Shown: positions 44,438 to 53,690, counted from the stretch's first letter. The stretch is 64,000 bases of DNA from an uncultured Prevotella sp. (GCA_946999045.1 CAMQBR010000006.1:5114-69113); one strand, 5' to 3'. Program-made: numbers and translations. Notes: generated by a model not told the origin, from the sequence alone.

Positions 44438-46294
44438 ATGGAACACGAACATAATGAAGAAGAAGAGATGGCATGGTGGAAAATTATCGTCTCAGGTGTA
44501 ATGTTAATTGTAGGCCTTTTAGCCCCTTGTGTAGGTTTTATCTTGCTTAAGCAACCCATAGTTTCGTTAGCTTGGTATATCATTGCTTTTGCTTTTGTGG
44601 GATTGCCAGTGATGAAAGAAGCATGGGAAGAGGTGCTGAAAGGTGACATTTTTAGTGAGTTTATGTTGATGACAATAGCCTGTATTGGTGCTTTTGCCAT
44701 TGGGGAATATCCCGAAGCGGTAGCTGTTATGTTGTTATATTGCATTGGTGAAGCATTGCAAGACAGAGCGGTTGACCGCGCTCGCAACAATATAGAAGAG
44801 TTGTTGGCTTTTAAGCCAACCGTAGCTCATGTAGTAGAAAACGGAAAAATTATAGAAACATCACCTGCTGATGTAAAAATAGGTGATGTTATTGAGATAA
44901 AAGCTGGAGAGCGTGTACCTCTCGATGGTATTTTGTTATCAAATGATACTGCTTTTAATACCGCTGCATTAACAGGTGAATCAATGCCCCGAATATTGGA
45001 AAAAGGCAAAGAGGTGTTGGCAGGAATGATTGCTACCGATAGCGTTTCACAACTTAAGGTAACACACGAGGAAAGTGAATCGGCTGTAGCTCGCATCCTT
45101 AAAATGGTAGAAGAGGCTTCTGAGCGCAAAGCTCCTACCGAATTATTTGTTCGTAGGTTTGCTCATATCTATACACCAATTGTTATTTTGTTAGCAGTAT
45201 TAACTATTTTACTGCCTATGGCGTATGCTTTCTTTGATAGCAGTTATACCTATATCTTTAGCGACTGGTTTCGTCGTGCACTTGTCTTTCTGGTTATTTC
45301 TTGTCCGTGTGCCTTGGTTGTTAGCATTCCGTTAGGTTATTTTGCGGGGATTGGTTTGGCATCAAAACATGGTATCTTGTTCAAAGGCAGCAACTATATT
45401 GATGCTATTACCGATGTGGATGTGGTGATGCTTGATAAAACAGGAACGTTAACAAAGGGTGAATTTGCCGTACAACAGGTTGTAGGACTTGCACCAGATG
45501 TTGTAGAAAAGGTTGCTGCTATGGAGAAATCGAGCAATCATCCTATTGCAAAAGCTATCTTAAAATATTGTCCTACTCATAAAAAGATAGATGCTCAGGA
45601 TATTGCAGGCTATGGACTTGTTAATGACGAGTGGACTGTTGGTAATCTTCGTTTGTTTGATAAGCAGCATATTACTTATAATAAAGAACTGAAAGCTATT
45701 CCTGAAACTGTTGTAGCAGTAGCTAAAAACGCTCAGTATGTAGGGTATTTTATCTTGGCAGATACATTAAAGGAGGATGCAAAAATAGCCATTTCATCGC
45801 TCTCTGTTCATGCTGAAATGTTATCGGGCGATAGGCAAGAGTTAGTTAATAAGGTAGCAAAGATATTGGGTATTAAACAGGCATATGGTGATTTGCTTCC
45901 TGCTGATAAGGTAGCACATATCGAACAAGCTCAAAAACGAGGAAATAAAGTAGCTGTTGTGGGTGATGGTATTAACGATGCGCCAATGTTGGCTATTAGT
46001 GATGTGGGTATTGCCATGGGTGGCTTAGGGGCTGATATGGCTGTAGAAACGGCTGATGTGATTATACAGACCGACCAACCATCTAAAGTGTCTACGGCTA
46101 TCAAAATAGGTAAGTATACACGTAAAATTGTTCGTGAGAATATTATTTTAGCTTTGAGCATTAAGTTCTTGGTTATGCTATTGGGTGTCTTTGGTGTTGC
46201 TAACTTATGGATGGCAGTGTTTGCCGACTCGGGTGTTGCACTGTTAGCTGTTCTCAATTCTACTCGCATTTTCTTTCATAAGGAGAATAGTTAA
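44438..46294 (+). CDS. Heavy-metal-translocating P1B-type ATPase
   Basis: Inner-membrane metal efflux pump of 618 residues. Motifs are: TGES in the actuator domain (AALTGESMP), the metal-binding SCPCALVVSIPLG in helix six at about 289-301, the phosphorylation site MLDKTGTLTKGEF near 331, HP locus SSNHPIAKAIL and the hinge VAVVGDGINDAPMLAISDVG. The C-terminal end DSGVALLAVLNSTRIF has the conserved Asp of the zinc/cadmium/lead group (P1B-2). There is no N-terminal HMA domain, only a short tail rich in His and Glu (MEHEHNEEEE), which may bind metal. No ArsR- or MerR-type regulator is adjacent. Transcription is divergent from ruvB; TACTTTTG at 44402-44409 is a candidate -7 box. Confidence 0.93.
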   Translation: MEHEHNEEEEMAWWKIIVSGVMLIVGLLAPCVGFILLKQPIVSLAWYIIAFAFVGLPVMKEAWEEVLKGDIFSEFMLMTIACIGAFAIGEYPEAVAVMLLYCIGEALQDRAVDRARNNIEELLAFKPTVAHVVENGKIIETSPADVKIGDVIEIKAGERVPLDGILLSNDTAFNTAALTGESMPRILEKGKEVLAGMIATDSVSQLKVTHEESESAVARILKMVEEASERKAPTELFVRRFAHIYTPIVILLAVLTILLPMAYAFFDSSYTYIFSDWFRRALVFLVISCPCALVVSIPLGYFAGIGLASKHGILFKGSNYIDAITDVDVVMLDKTGTLTKGEFAVQQVVGLAPDVVEKVAAMEKSSNHPIAKAILKYCPTHKKIDAQDIAGYGLVNDEWTVGNLRLFDKQHITYNKELKAIPETVVAVAKNAQYVGYFILADTLKEDAKIAISSLSVHAEMLSGDRQELVNKVAKILGIKQAYGDLLPADKVAHIEQAQKRGNKVAVVGDGINDAPMLAISDVGIAMGGLGADMAVETADVIIQTDQPSKVSTAIKIGKYTRKIVRENIILALSIKFLVMLLGVFGVANLWMAVFADSGVALLAVLNSTRIFFHKENS

Positions 46295-46295
46295 G

Positions 46296-46464
46296 GTGGG
46301 TTCTATTATTTAGCTGCGTTAGATTTTGAACTTATTTTTATAGAAAACAGGCTACTTCTCAACAAGCCAAACAAGTTAGGTTGTATTCGGTTTGCACTTT
46401 TTTTGTTTAAAATGTAGTTTGCTTAGTTGTGTAGCTCGCTACACTCTTTTTTATAGTTTACAAA
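46296..46464. repeat. Foldback MITE-like repeat, copy 5 (one end missing or decayed)
   Basis: The left end, GGTTCTATTATTTAGCTGCG, TTAGATTTTGAACTTATTTT and the core GTGTAGCTCGCTACAC (46429-46444) are clear. No matching right terminus was found. It begins two bases after the ATPase stop codon. Confidence 0.65.
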
Positions 46465-46468
46465 ATAA

Positions 46469-46512
46469 AAGTAGGAGATAAACACTTTATGATTAGTGTT
46501 TACCTCCTACTT
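46469..46512. terminator. Strong bidirectional hairpin between repeat copies 5 and 6
   Basis: AAGTAGGAGATAAACAC and GTGTTTACCTCCTACTT pair with one mismatch around a 10-base loop. It could end the ATPase transcript. T runs are weak on both sides. Confidence 0.65.
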
Positions 46513-46539
46513 AATGTTAGAACTATTTTTTTCTTTAGG

Positions 46540-46727
46540 GGGGGGCTATAAATTACCACCGTAAAGTTTTTTTTAGTATTTTTACGTTTTGTCATCTTGT
46601 GGACTCTTTTTGGGTTCAATTTGCTTGCTCGTTCAGTAGTATAGCTCGCTATACTCCTTCACTCATAAACAAATTGACCTCAAAAAATAGTCTCATAATC
46701 AGTCAAAGCTAATTTATAGAACCGCCC
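46540..46727. repeat. Foldback MITE-like repeat, copy 6
   Basis: The left end is GGGCTATAAATTACCACCG after a run of eight G (46538-46545); the right end is GCTAATTTATAGAACCGCCC. The core palindrome GTATAGCTCGCTATAC and the arms GGGTTCAATTTG and CAAATTGACCTC match copy 4. It ends six bases before the stop codon of the discoidin-like lipoprotein gene on the other strand. Confidence 0.88.
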
Positions 46728-46732
46728 TTTAT

Positions 46733-47593
46733 TTATTTTTCATCAGGAGCCTCTGGGTCGTATATAGACACGGTCCAGAATTTAAACTCTGACATTGTAA
46801 AGAACACCGTTCCATTGTTAGTTTTATTAACAATAATACGAATCATGCTGAAAGGCTTCTTAGCATGGAAGATAGGTGATGTATAAGCATCTTTACTGGT
46901 GGTAGGAAGTTTATCGGCAGCCTCAGTAAAATTCTTAATTAAGAACCATGTTTTACCATCTGTAGATCCCATCAAGTCAAAGTCTGTAGGTTTATTGTTT
47001 CCATTCTTACGAGGAGCATAGTAGAACTTATAATCGCCTTTTATTTCTTGATTCAAGTTTACTTGTAGCCAGTGTGGTCCTGGTATGTTTTTACTCCAAG
47101 CAGTATGGAAGAAAGTATCTGTATTACCATCAAGTAAATTTTTGATAGGACCCTCTGTTGGCTCTTGTGCATTTGTACTCAAGTTATTAGCAGTGATATC
47201 TATCATGTCGTTTTGAACTGTTTTTGCAGCTGGCACAGATTCTTTTTCAATAGTCTGCACTTCGCTTTTATCACCTGTAGAGCTAACAGAAACTACCGTA
47301 AATTTATATTTTCCATATTTTTTACGAGTATTTGGAATTTCAATACTGTCAGAATACGTACTGGCTGTACGCATAATATCTTTTTTGAGCAATCCATCAT
47401 GATAATTAACCATGATGTAATCTATATTTCCATCTTTTGGCGTATTCCAACGAAGTACGATACGTCCTGGTGTACTTTCTGCTCTAAGATTAGTAACAGC
47501 TACAGGTGTTACCTTTTCTTCTTCCTTGCAACTTGTTATTGTAAGGACTACACTGCAAAGTAGTAGTCCTGTAAAATATTTTATTTTAATCAT
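46733..47593 (-). CDS. Lipoprotein with fibronectin-like and discoidin-like domains (DUF4959/DUF5000 type)
   Basis: Probable surface lipoprotein of 286 residues. The lipobox is TITSCKEEE (Cys about 22). The first domain, about 30-120, looks like a fibronectin type III fold (VTNLRAESTPGRIVLRWNTP); the second, about 130-275, like F5/8 type C (LLDGNTDTFFHTAW, HWLQVNLNQEI, FYYAPRKNG). Such proteins commonly form the third member of SusC-SusD-lipoprotein sets in Bacteroidetes and bind glycans. It starts 10 bp after the susD stop. The domain names are from pattern recognition only. Confidence 0.82.
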   Translation of the reverse strand: MIKIKYFTGLLLCSVVLTITSCKEEEKVTPVAVTNLRAESTPGRIVLRWNTPKDGNIDYIMVNYHDGLLKKDIMRTASTYSDSIEIPNTRKKYGKYKFTVVSVSSTGDKSEVQTIEKESVPAAKTVQNDMIDITANNLSTNAQEPTEGPIKNLLDGNTDTFFHTAWSKNIPGPHWLQVNLNQEIKGDYKFYYAPRKNGNNKPTDFDLMGSTDGKTWFLIKNFTEAADKLPTTSKDAYTSPIFHAKKPFSMIRIIVNKTNNGTVFFTMSEFKFWTVSIYDPEAPDEK

Positions 47594-47603
47594 AGTATAT
47601 CAA

Positions 47604-49508
47604 TTAATATCCTGGATTCTGAACAATTTTAGTATTTCTCTTTACATCGTCCACTGGAATTGGCATGAGATAGTTAGTTGGACTTTCAAATTTGCGCTCA
47701 AACTGTATCTCTGTATCTTTAGCTAAATCTTCGATATTTTTGGCATCCATATTGAGTCCATGGGGTCTTGAACCTAAATATTTATCAGCCATCTTCCATC
47801 TACGCAAGTCCCAGAAAGTTTGATTTTCAAAGTACATTTCAATCATTCTTTCTTGTCTAACAATTTGTCTTAATTTGTTTTGATTAAGCTCTGCAATACC
47901 TTTCCATGATTGTTCAACAGTAGGAATACCTGCTCTTGTACGAACTTTGTTTAAGTACTCTTTAACAGTTTCTAAGTCTCCTGTTTCAACACAAGCTTCA
48001 GCATAGCCTAAGTACAAATCTGCTAATCGGATAATAGGCCAAGCATAGAACGGAGCACTTCCACTATTTGTTGAAACATGGTAGCCTGGTACGATACCTT
48101 TCTTATTTAGGTATGCTGAAGGCGCATAATTATTGGTGCGGTCATTACGTGCCGCATTTCCTCCTTTAATAAAGTTAAGTACTAATTTCCCTGTATTTTC
48201 ATCTGTATTATATTTCTTATAGCTGGCATCGTCTTTATAGCCTCCATTACCATCGGTGCTGCTCATAATTTCAAAGAAACCTCCCTGGAAACCAATCCAA
48301 GCATAGAAACGAGGTTCTCTGTGCATATTAAACAGAATAGTTTTAGAACCAGGATCGCCATGAATGGAATCGCTGTCTGCAATGGTTGTGATGTTGTAGA
48401 TATTTTTTCCTTTTGGAAAATCTGGATCTTCATCTATTGGCAAACCTTTATCTGTATAGAATCTCTTCAGCATTGCCATGGTTGGTGCGATACCATTCCA
48501 TGACCAGTTGCCATTAAAAGGTAAGGTTTTGTTTTGAATACCGTATGGACCTTCATCTCTACTATCAGACCAAATAATCTCAGGATTAGCTGTTTGTAAG
48601 ATAGTGTATCTCAAACGATGCTGTATAGGATTCTTAGGTTCTGTGTTGTTATAACCATCAAGGTTAAAATTAGTAGACATATACAAGCTGTGTCCAGCTT
48701 CTTCAGCTGCAGCAATAGCCTCTTTGTAAGCATTGCGTGCTTTTACCCATTTGTTGGCATCGTATGTCAATGGCATTAAAGGTTTGCCTTTATGATCTTT
48801 GAAGTTAGCATAAAACTCTTTGTTGCCATTAAATAATGGTGAAGCTGCATACAATAACATTTTTGCTTTAAGTGCCTTGGCAGCAACACTTGTTGCTAAA
48901 CCAAAGTTATCATTTGTTCTTTTCTTTGGTAACTGTTTGGCTGCTTCGTCAAACTTCTTTGTAATGAAATCTACACACTCATCGTATGGTGAACGAGGTA
49001 AATAAGAATCAGCTGGAGTATTTACCGAAGGCTCTTCTTTTACAAGGATGATTGGGCCATAGCTTTGACAAAGAAGAAAATGGTAATATGCTATTAAGAA
49101 ATTAGCCTGTCCAATATAGTCTGCTTTTAGATTTTTGTCAAGTTCAGGAACTTTATCAATGTTATTGATAAGCAAATAACATTGCTTAATGCCAAGGAAA
49201 AGAGAGTTCCAATATGATATAACAGGGTCTGATGCAGAATATGTTCCTTTAGGAAATCTTGCAAATGTTTCATGCTCAAATGCTGTTACGACTTCATCTG
49301 CTGTCATTAAATCGAGAGATGCAGATCCATGTCTTGCTTGTGGCATATACGCATAGCAAGAATAAAGGAAGCGTTTTGCAGCATTCCTATCAGCAAAGGC
49401 ATCGTTTTCGTTTGCTTTTTCATCTGGCACAATATCCAAATAGTTACATGATGAAAGCGAAACCAAAGATAATGTCAGAATAAAAAGTATATGATGTAAT
49501 TTATTCAT
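47604..49508 (-). CDS. SusD/RagB-family nutrient-binding outer-membrane lipoprotein
   Basis: Surface lipoprotein of 634 residues that caps the SusC channel and binds its substrate. The signal ends in SLSSCNYLD, with the Cys at about residue 21. The helical TPR-like part has DRNAAKRFLYSCYAYMPQ near the start, as usual for SusD. The C-terminal domain ends YLMPIPVDDVKRNTKIVQNP, a mark of the family. The substrate cannot be predicted. It lies 17 bp after susC. No glycoside hydrolase, sulfatase or protease is attached to the cluster within the window. Confidence 0.95.
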   Translation of the reverse strand: MNKLHHILFILTLSLVSLSSCNYLDIVPDEKANENDAFADRNAAKRFLYSCYAYMPQARHGSASLDLMTADEVVTAFEHETFARFPKGTYSASDPVISYWNSLFLGIKQCYLLINNIDKVPELDKNLKADYIGQANFLIAYYHFLLCQSYGPIILVKEEPSVNTPADSYLPRSPYDECVDFITKKFDEAAKQLPKKRTNDNFGLATSVAAKALKAKMLLYAASPLFNGNKEFYANFKDHKGKPLMPLTYDANKWVKARNAYKEAIAAAEEAGHSLYMSTNFNLDGYNNTEPKNPIQHRLRYTILQTANPEIIWSDSRDEGPYGIQNKTLPFNGNWSWNGIAPTMAMLKRFYTDKGLPIDEDPDFPKGKNIYNITTIADSDSIHGDPGSKTILFNMHREPRFYAWIGFQGGFFEIMSSTDGNGGYKDDASYKKYNTDENTGKLVLNFIKGGNAARNDRTNNYAPSAYLNKKGIVPGYHVSTNSGSAPFYAWPIIRLADLYLGYAEACVETGDLETVKEYLNKVRTRAGIPTVEQSWKGIAELNQNKLRQIVRQERMIEMYFENQTFWDLRRWKMADKYLGSRPHGLNMDAKNIEDLAKDTEIQFERKFESPTNYLMPIPVDDVKRNTKIVQNPGY

Positions 49509-49525
49509 TTTTTTTCTTGATGTTA

Positions 49526-52500
49526 TTAGTTATTAAATGTAATCTGTACACCGAGATTGACAACTCTCTGTGTTGGGTAGCTTAAGCCTTTACCACCACC
49601 CATTTCAGGGTCCCAGTATTTGAATGGTGAGAATGTTAACAAGTTAACACCACTTACATAGAAACGAGCTTTCTTGTAGGTGTAACCTACTTCTACATTC
49701 TTGAGCTTAAGGAATTGTGCATCACGCAACCAGAATGTTGAAGGTTGTGTGTTGTGGTTGTTGTCATTCTTTGTTATGCGTGGGTATGCTGCTTTAGGAT
49801 TTTGATTGGTATGAGACCAATAGTCATCAGCAATCCACTTCAATACATTACGATTGTATTGTGTTCCAAATGGAGCAAATCCACTTAACATCATAGATGT
49901 ATTGCATACGCCTTGGAAGAAGAATGAGAAATCCCAGTGCTTGTAAGAGATAGATGGACCAAAGCCATAAATAATTTCAGGAACAGTAGGATAGCCTAAT
50001 TGTATCTTGTCTTCACTGGTAATCTTGTTATCATATTTACCATTCTCATCAGGCTGGTCTACATATTTGATGTCGCCTGGGGCTATACGTATGTTACCTA
50101 ACTGAGATACAGGACTATGGGCGATGTCAGCCTCGTCTATGTACAATCCGTTAGCCACATAACCAAAGATGGCTTCTGCTGAACGTCCAATCATACTTTG
50201 TGATGGGCGCAAACCTGGGGCTTCATCATATTCGATAATACGGTTACGAGAGAAGGTAAAAGTACCCTTAAATTGAATGGCTAAGTCTTTGTTGATAACT
50301 TTACCATAATCCATGGCTAAATCAAAGCCCCAGTTTTTAACCTTTGCAAGGTTACCAAATACTTTAGTGCGCCCTGTTCCTAAATAATTAGGAATAGATT
50401 GCCGTTGCTGGAAGATGTTGCTTCTTATTTCGTTAAATACATCAAAGTTAATATTCAATGCACGGAATAGTTGCATGTCAAATCCAACATTGAGCTTTCT
50501 ACCCACTTCCCATGTTATACTTTTGTTTTCAAATCGGGTATAAACAGGACCTTTCAGTGTTGTTTGTTGTCTGTCTCCTGTTGTAAACTCTGTTTTGTTG
50601 TCTTGTAAAGTGATATCAGACATGTACAAGAAACGTTCGCCACGTAATTGGTCGTTACCTACAAGTCCGTATGATGCTCGTAATTTCAAGTTGCTTACTG
50701 TATTAGCCAATGACTCCCAGAATTTTTCCTGTGAGATATTCCAACCAATAGCGACAGATGGGAAGAACCCCCAGCGGTGTCCAGGTGCAAAGTTCTCAGA
50801 ACCATTGTATCCAGCATTAACTTCTACCATATATTTGTTGTCGTACGAATAAGATGCACGTGCTGCAAATCCCATTTTACGTTGTGGTAATGAGGCAATA
50901 AGTCCATTTGGTACGTTGTTGTTGTATTGGTCAATATTCCAAAGCAATAAAGCTCCAATATTGTGTTTTCCAAATGTGGTGTTATAGTCAAAGAACGACT
51001 GAACATAAAATCTACGATCGCCAGCTGTGCTAGAATTGGTAGATAATACAGGCTTTGTAGGTGTTCCATCGAATGGCTTATCTACGACAGTGTAGCTACC
51101 ATCGGGATTTTTCTTGAACGAATCTAACACATATTTGTTATATGGTTGCTCACGATTAGTTGTTGTACGGTTCCAGTTTTTATAAGAAATAAGAGCCTTG
51201 AAACGCAAACCTTTCAATAGCATATCTAACTTTTGCTCGAAAACAACATTGGCAATAACAGTGCTTTCAAACATATCTTGATAGCCTTGTGTGAGTCGAG
51301 CTAATGGGTTTTGAGCACCTTGAGTGTTTCCTCCTTTCCATGCACCCCAATGTACCCAAGCATCTGAACCTTGAGGGTAGCAGGTAGGGAAATCTACAGG
51401 GTTAGAGTTCATAACATCTGAGTAAAGTGATTTTACATCTATTTTAGGTTGTCTCAAATCATTGAGTTGTACATTCAAACGCAATGAAATGGTAGAACTC
51501 TTGCTCATGTGGAAATCGATGTTGTTTTGGAATGTATACTTCAAATAGTCTATATTATTTCTGTAAGAGAACAATTTAGAAGCTACATTCTTTATCATAC
51601 CTGTTTCATGGTTTGCGCCAATGTTCATAAAGTATGTAATTTTTTTCGTACCTCCACGAATATTAAAGTTGGCTTTTTGGTTAAATGCAGCCTCTTTGAA
51701 TATCTCGTTATACCAATCTACATCTGGATAAATGTATTTGTTTACATGATTGCGTGTATTGATAATTTGTTCGGTAGTATACAATGTATTACCAGACGAT
51801 TCTCCCGTCACAGCCTCATTAAACATTTCCATGTATTGAGCACCATCTACAAACTTAGGAACCTTAGTAGGTTGTGTCATATTAGCTTCTACACGTACAC
51901 CAATGATAGGCTTCTCAAGGTTAGCACCGCTCTTAGTTGTAATAATCATTACGCCATTAGCACCACGTGTACCATACATGGCGGTAGCGGTAGCATCTTT
52001 CAAGATAGAGAAGCTTTCTATAATCTCTGGGTCTAAGGAATTTAAGTCGGAAGCCGATACTTCAACACCATCTACAATAATCAATGGGGATGTCATACCA
52101 CTGATGGTAGAAATACCACGAATGTAGAAATTTGAAGCATTGCTACCAGGTTGTCCACTACGCTGGAAAGCAACGACACCTGCTAAACGTCCTGCAAAAG
52201 CGTTAGAGAGGTTAGATGATGGAACAACTAAGTCTTTTGGCCTTACTGTTTGTATAGATCCAACAATACTTGCTTTCTTTTGCCCTGTTCCAAAAGCTGT
52301 GATTACCACTTCGTTAAGTGTTTTGTTGTCAGGCTTTAAGTTAACAGTGAGTGAATGCTGTTTTCCTACTTTTACTTCATAATCAGCATAACCGATATAA
52401 GAAAATTGAATTACATCGTTAGGCGAGGCTTTAATAGAAAACTTACCATTGGCATCAGTAATTGTTCCAGTGTTTGAGTTTCCTTTAATCCTTACCGTAA

Positions 52501-52657
52501 CGCCTATTACAGGTTGGTTGGCTTCGTCAAGAACAATACCTGTGATTTGGTGTGCTTGCTGAGCTGCCAATGCTATGTTAGTATCTGCTAAACTTATTGA
52601 AGGTGAAACAGATAAACCAAGACATAGCAATACTAAAAAAACATTTTTTTTATCCAT
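49526..52657 (-). CDS. SusC/RagA-family TonB-dependent outer-membrane transporter
   Basis: Outer-membrane beta-barrel of 1043 residues that imports a substrate delivered by SusD. A signal peptide (KNVFLVLLCLGLSVSPSISL) is followed by a carboxypeptidase-regulatory-like domain (GIVLDEANQPVIGVTVRIKG at about 40-59) and a TonB box region (LNEVVITAFGTGQ). The plug has YIRGISTISGMTSPLIIVDG and MYGTRGANGVMIITTK. The barrel ends in VVNLGVQITFNN, with the terminal aromatic residue two positions in. It is the first gene of a susC-susD-lipoprotein unit. No anti-sigma factor, sigma factor or hybrid two-component regulator is adjacent. A foldback repeat lies 45 bp upstream of the start. Confidence 0.96.
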   Translation of the reverse strand: MDKKNVFLVLLCLGLSVSPSISLADTNIALAAQQAHQITGIVLDEANQPVIGVTVRIKGNSNTGTITDANGKFSIKASPNDVIQFSYIGYADYEVKVGKQHSLTVNLKPDNKTLNEVVITAFGTGQKKASIVGSIQTVRPKDLVVPSSNLSNAFAGRLAGVVAFQRSGQPGSNASNFYIRGISTISGMTSPLIIVDGVEVSASDLNSLDPEIIESFSILKDATATAMYGTRGANGVMIITTKSGANLEKPIIGVRVEANMTQPTKVPKFVDGAQYMEMFNEAVTGESSGNTLYTTEQIINTRNHVNKYIYPDVDWYNEIFKEAAFNQKANFNIRGGTKKITYFMNIGANHETGMIKNVASKLFSYRNNIDYLKYTFQNNIDFHMSKSSTISLRLNVQLNDLRQPKIDVKSLYSDVMNSNPVDFPTCYPQGSDAWVHWGAWKGGNTQGAQNPLARLTQGYQDMFESTVIANVVFEQKLDMLLKGLRFKALISYKNWNRTTTNREQPYNKYVLDSFKKNPDGSYTVVDKPFDGTPTKPVLSTNSSTAGDRRFYVQSFFDYNTTFGKHNIGALLLWNIDQYNNNVPNGLIASLPQRKMGFAARASYSYDNKYMVEVNAGYNGSENFAPGHRWGFFPSVAIGWNISQEKFWESLANTVSNLKLRASYGLVGNDQLRGERFLYMSDITLQDNKTEFTTGDRQQTTLKGPVYTRFENKSITWEVGRKLNVGFDMQLFRALNINFDVFNEIRSNIFQQRQSIPNYLGTGRTKVFGNLAKVKNWGFDLAMDYGKVINKDLAIQFKGTFTFSRNRIIEYDEAPGLRPSQSMIGRSAEAIFGYVANGLYIDEADIAHSPVSQLGNIRIAPGDIKYVDQPDENGKYDNKITSEDKIQLGYPTVPEIIYGFGPSISYKHWDFSFFFQGVCNTSMMLSGFAPFGTQYNRNVLKWIADDYWSHTNQNPKAAYPRITKNDNNHNTQPSTFWLRDAQFLKLKNVEVGYTYKKARFYVSGVNLLTFSPFKYWDPEMGGGKGLSYPTQRVVNLGVQITFNN

Positions 52658-52701
52658 GCTTATTGCATTACTTTTTAGATTGTTAAATTATTTTTGTTTA
52701 G

Positions 52702-52893
52702 ACTGGTTCTATAAACTATCTTTGTTAAATTTTGAGCTTATTTTTAGGTCAAAATGTAAAAGAGGGTGAAAGTGCATAGTGGGCTATATAATTGCGCAAG
52801 CTTATATTTTGAGCAGAAAAGAAGCCAAACGATAACAAAACGTATTTCATAAAATTTACTTACAATATACGGTGGTAATTTATAGAACCAGCC
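52702..52893. repeat. Foldback MITE-like repeat, copy 7
   Basis: Left end GGTTCTATAAACTATC, right end ACGGTGGTAATTTATAGAAC followed by CAGCC. The GGTCAAAATGTAAAAGAGGG arm and the GCCAAACGATAACAAAACGT arm are as in copy 2. The core palindrome is decayed. The length is about 192 bp. It lies in the upstream region of susC. Confidence 0.85.
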
Positions 52894-53440
52894 TTTTATT
52901 ATTTAATTAATAGATTACAGTGTATCTCATCATATCCTTTAAGGCTATTTGTGAGATTTAGATTTTTCGATGGCAAAACTAATAAAATATATTAACGTTT
53001 TGTTTTTTTTGTGTTAAAAAATGTTATCTGCGTTTTTGAGACGAAATAAAAAGTATTTTGAACCATTATACAATAATGTTGTTACACATTTTTCGCAATT
53101 AGTTTCATATTTTTTTGAGAGGAAGATTTATAAATTGTAGGCGTAAGATACTTTTGGGGCATCATTGTAATTTGAGAGAAATAGTCTCTTAACTTTATGA
53201 TGATATATATATGATGATATCTTATGGATGTTGTAAGACACGTAATGCACATATATTATATATAGATAGAAAACATATATTGATATTTTTTTTGTAAAAT
53301 GACAGCATGATGACATTTCCTTAAAACTTTTTATAGAAGGCTATGAGTAATCATAAAGTTTAAAGCTCAATGTTTAAAGTGAAAGTCTAATGGCTTGACT
53401 TTTCTATCTCATTAACTCCTTCAATAACTTAATAACTTAT
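52894..53440. other. Gene-free spacer upstream of susC and rplM
   Basis: No gene is supported. The small frame at 53128-53316 is AT-rich and has no family features. A tandem ATATATATGATGATATC stretch lies around 53205-53222. The susC promoter should be here or at the border of repeat copy 7, but no full -33/-7 pair was seen on the minus strand. Confidence 0.5.
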
Positions 53441-53450
53441 CCCCCCCCCC
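53441..53450. repeat. Run of ten C
   Basis: The longest homopolymeric C or G run in the window, about 90 bp before the predicted rplM promoter. Confidence 0.95.
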
Positions 53451-53537
53451 TTTATTTTCTGTTGGAATAGCTTGTTAAATATTTGTAAATTTTCTGTCTA
53501 CTTTGCCCATTATAGTGCACTGTTATTATAAAATGTG

Positions 53538-53545
53538 TAATTTTG
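53538..53545 (+). promoter_or_regulatory. -7 box of the rplM-rpsI promoter
   Basis: TAATTTTG fits TAnnTTTG. The predicted transcription start near 53550 leaves a leader of about 140 nt. Confidence 0.55.
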
Positions 53546-53546
53546 T

Positions 53547-53690
53547 AGACCGATTATTTCGGGGATGAACTTAGAGTCCCCTGTATGGGAGTGTTAATAG
53601 TGATACTTTTGGCCGAGTAACACGGTTAGAGAATCGCCTGTACATGAGTGAAATAAAAAATGTTTTTTAGTAGTAAAAATAAGAAGTTTA
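53547..53690 (+). promoter_or_regulatory. Structured leader of rplM (possible ribosomal-protein autoregulatory site)
   Basis: Small hairpins follow each other: CCGATTATTTCGG, then GGGGA...TCCCC (53561-53582). Two similar segments, CCTGTATGGGAGTG and CCTGTACATGAGTG, flank a central GGCCGAGTAACACGG. Such leaders often bind L13 or S9 or another product of the operon. I did not recognise an Rfam family. Confidence 0.4.

Noticed and set aside
53128..53316. 62-residue minus-strand frame upstream of susC
   Set aside because: Composition is that of AT-rich spacer (Tyr, Ile, His runs). It has no start context or recognisable family.
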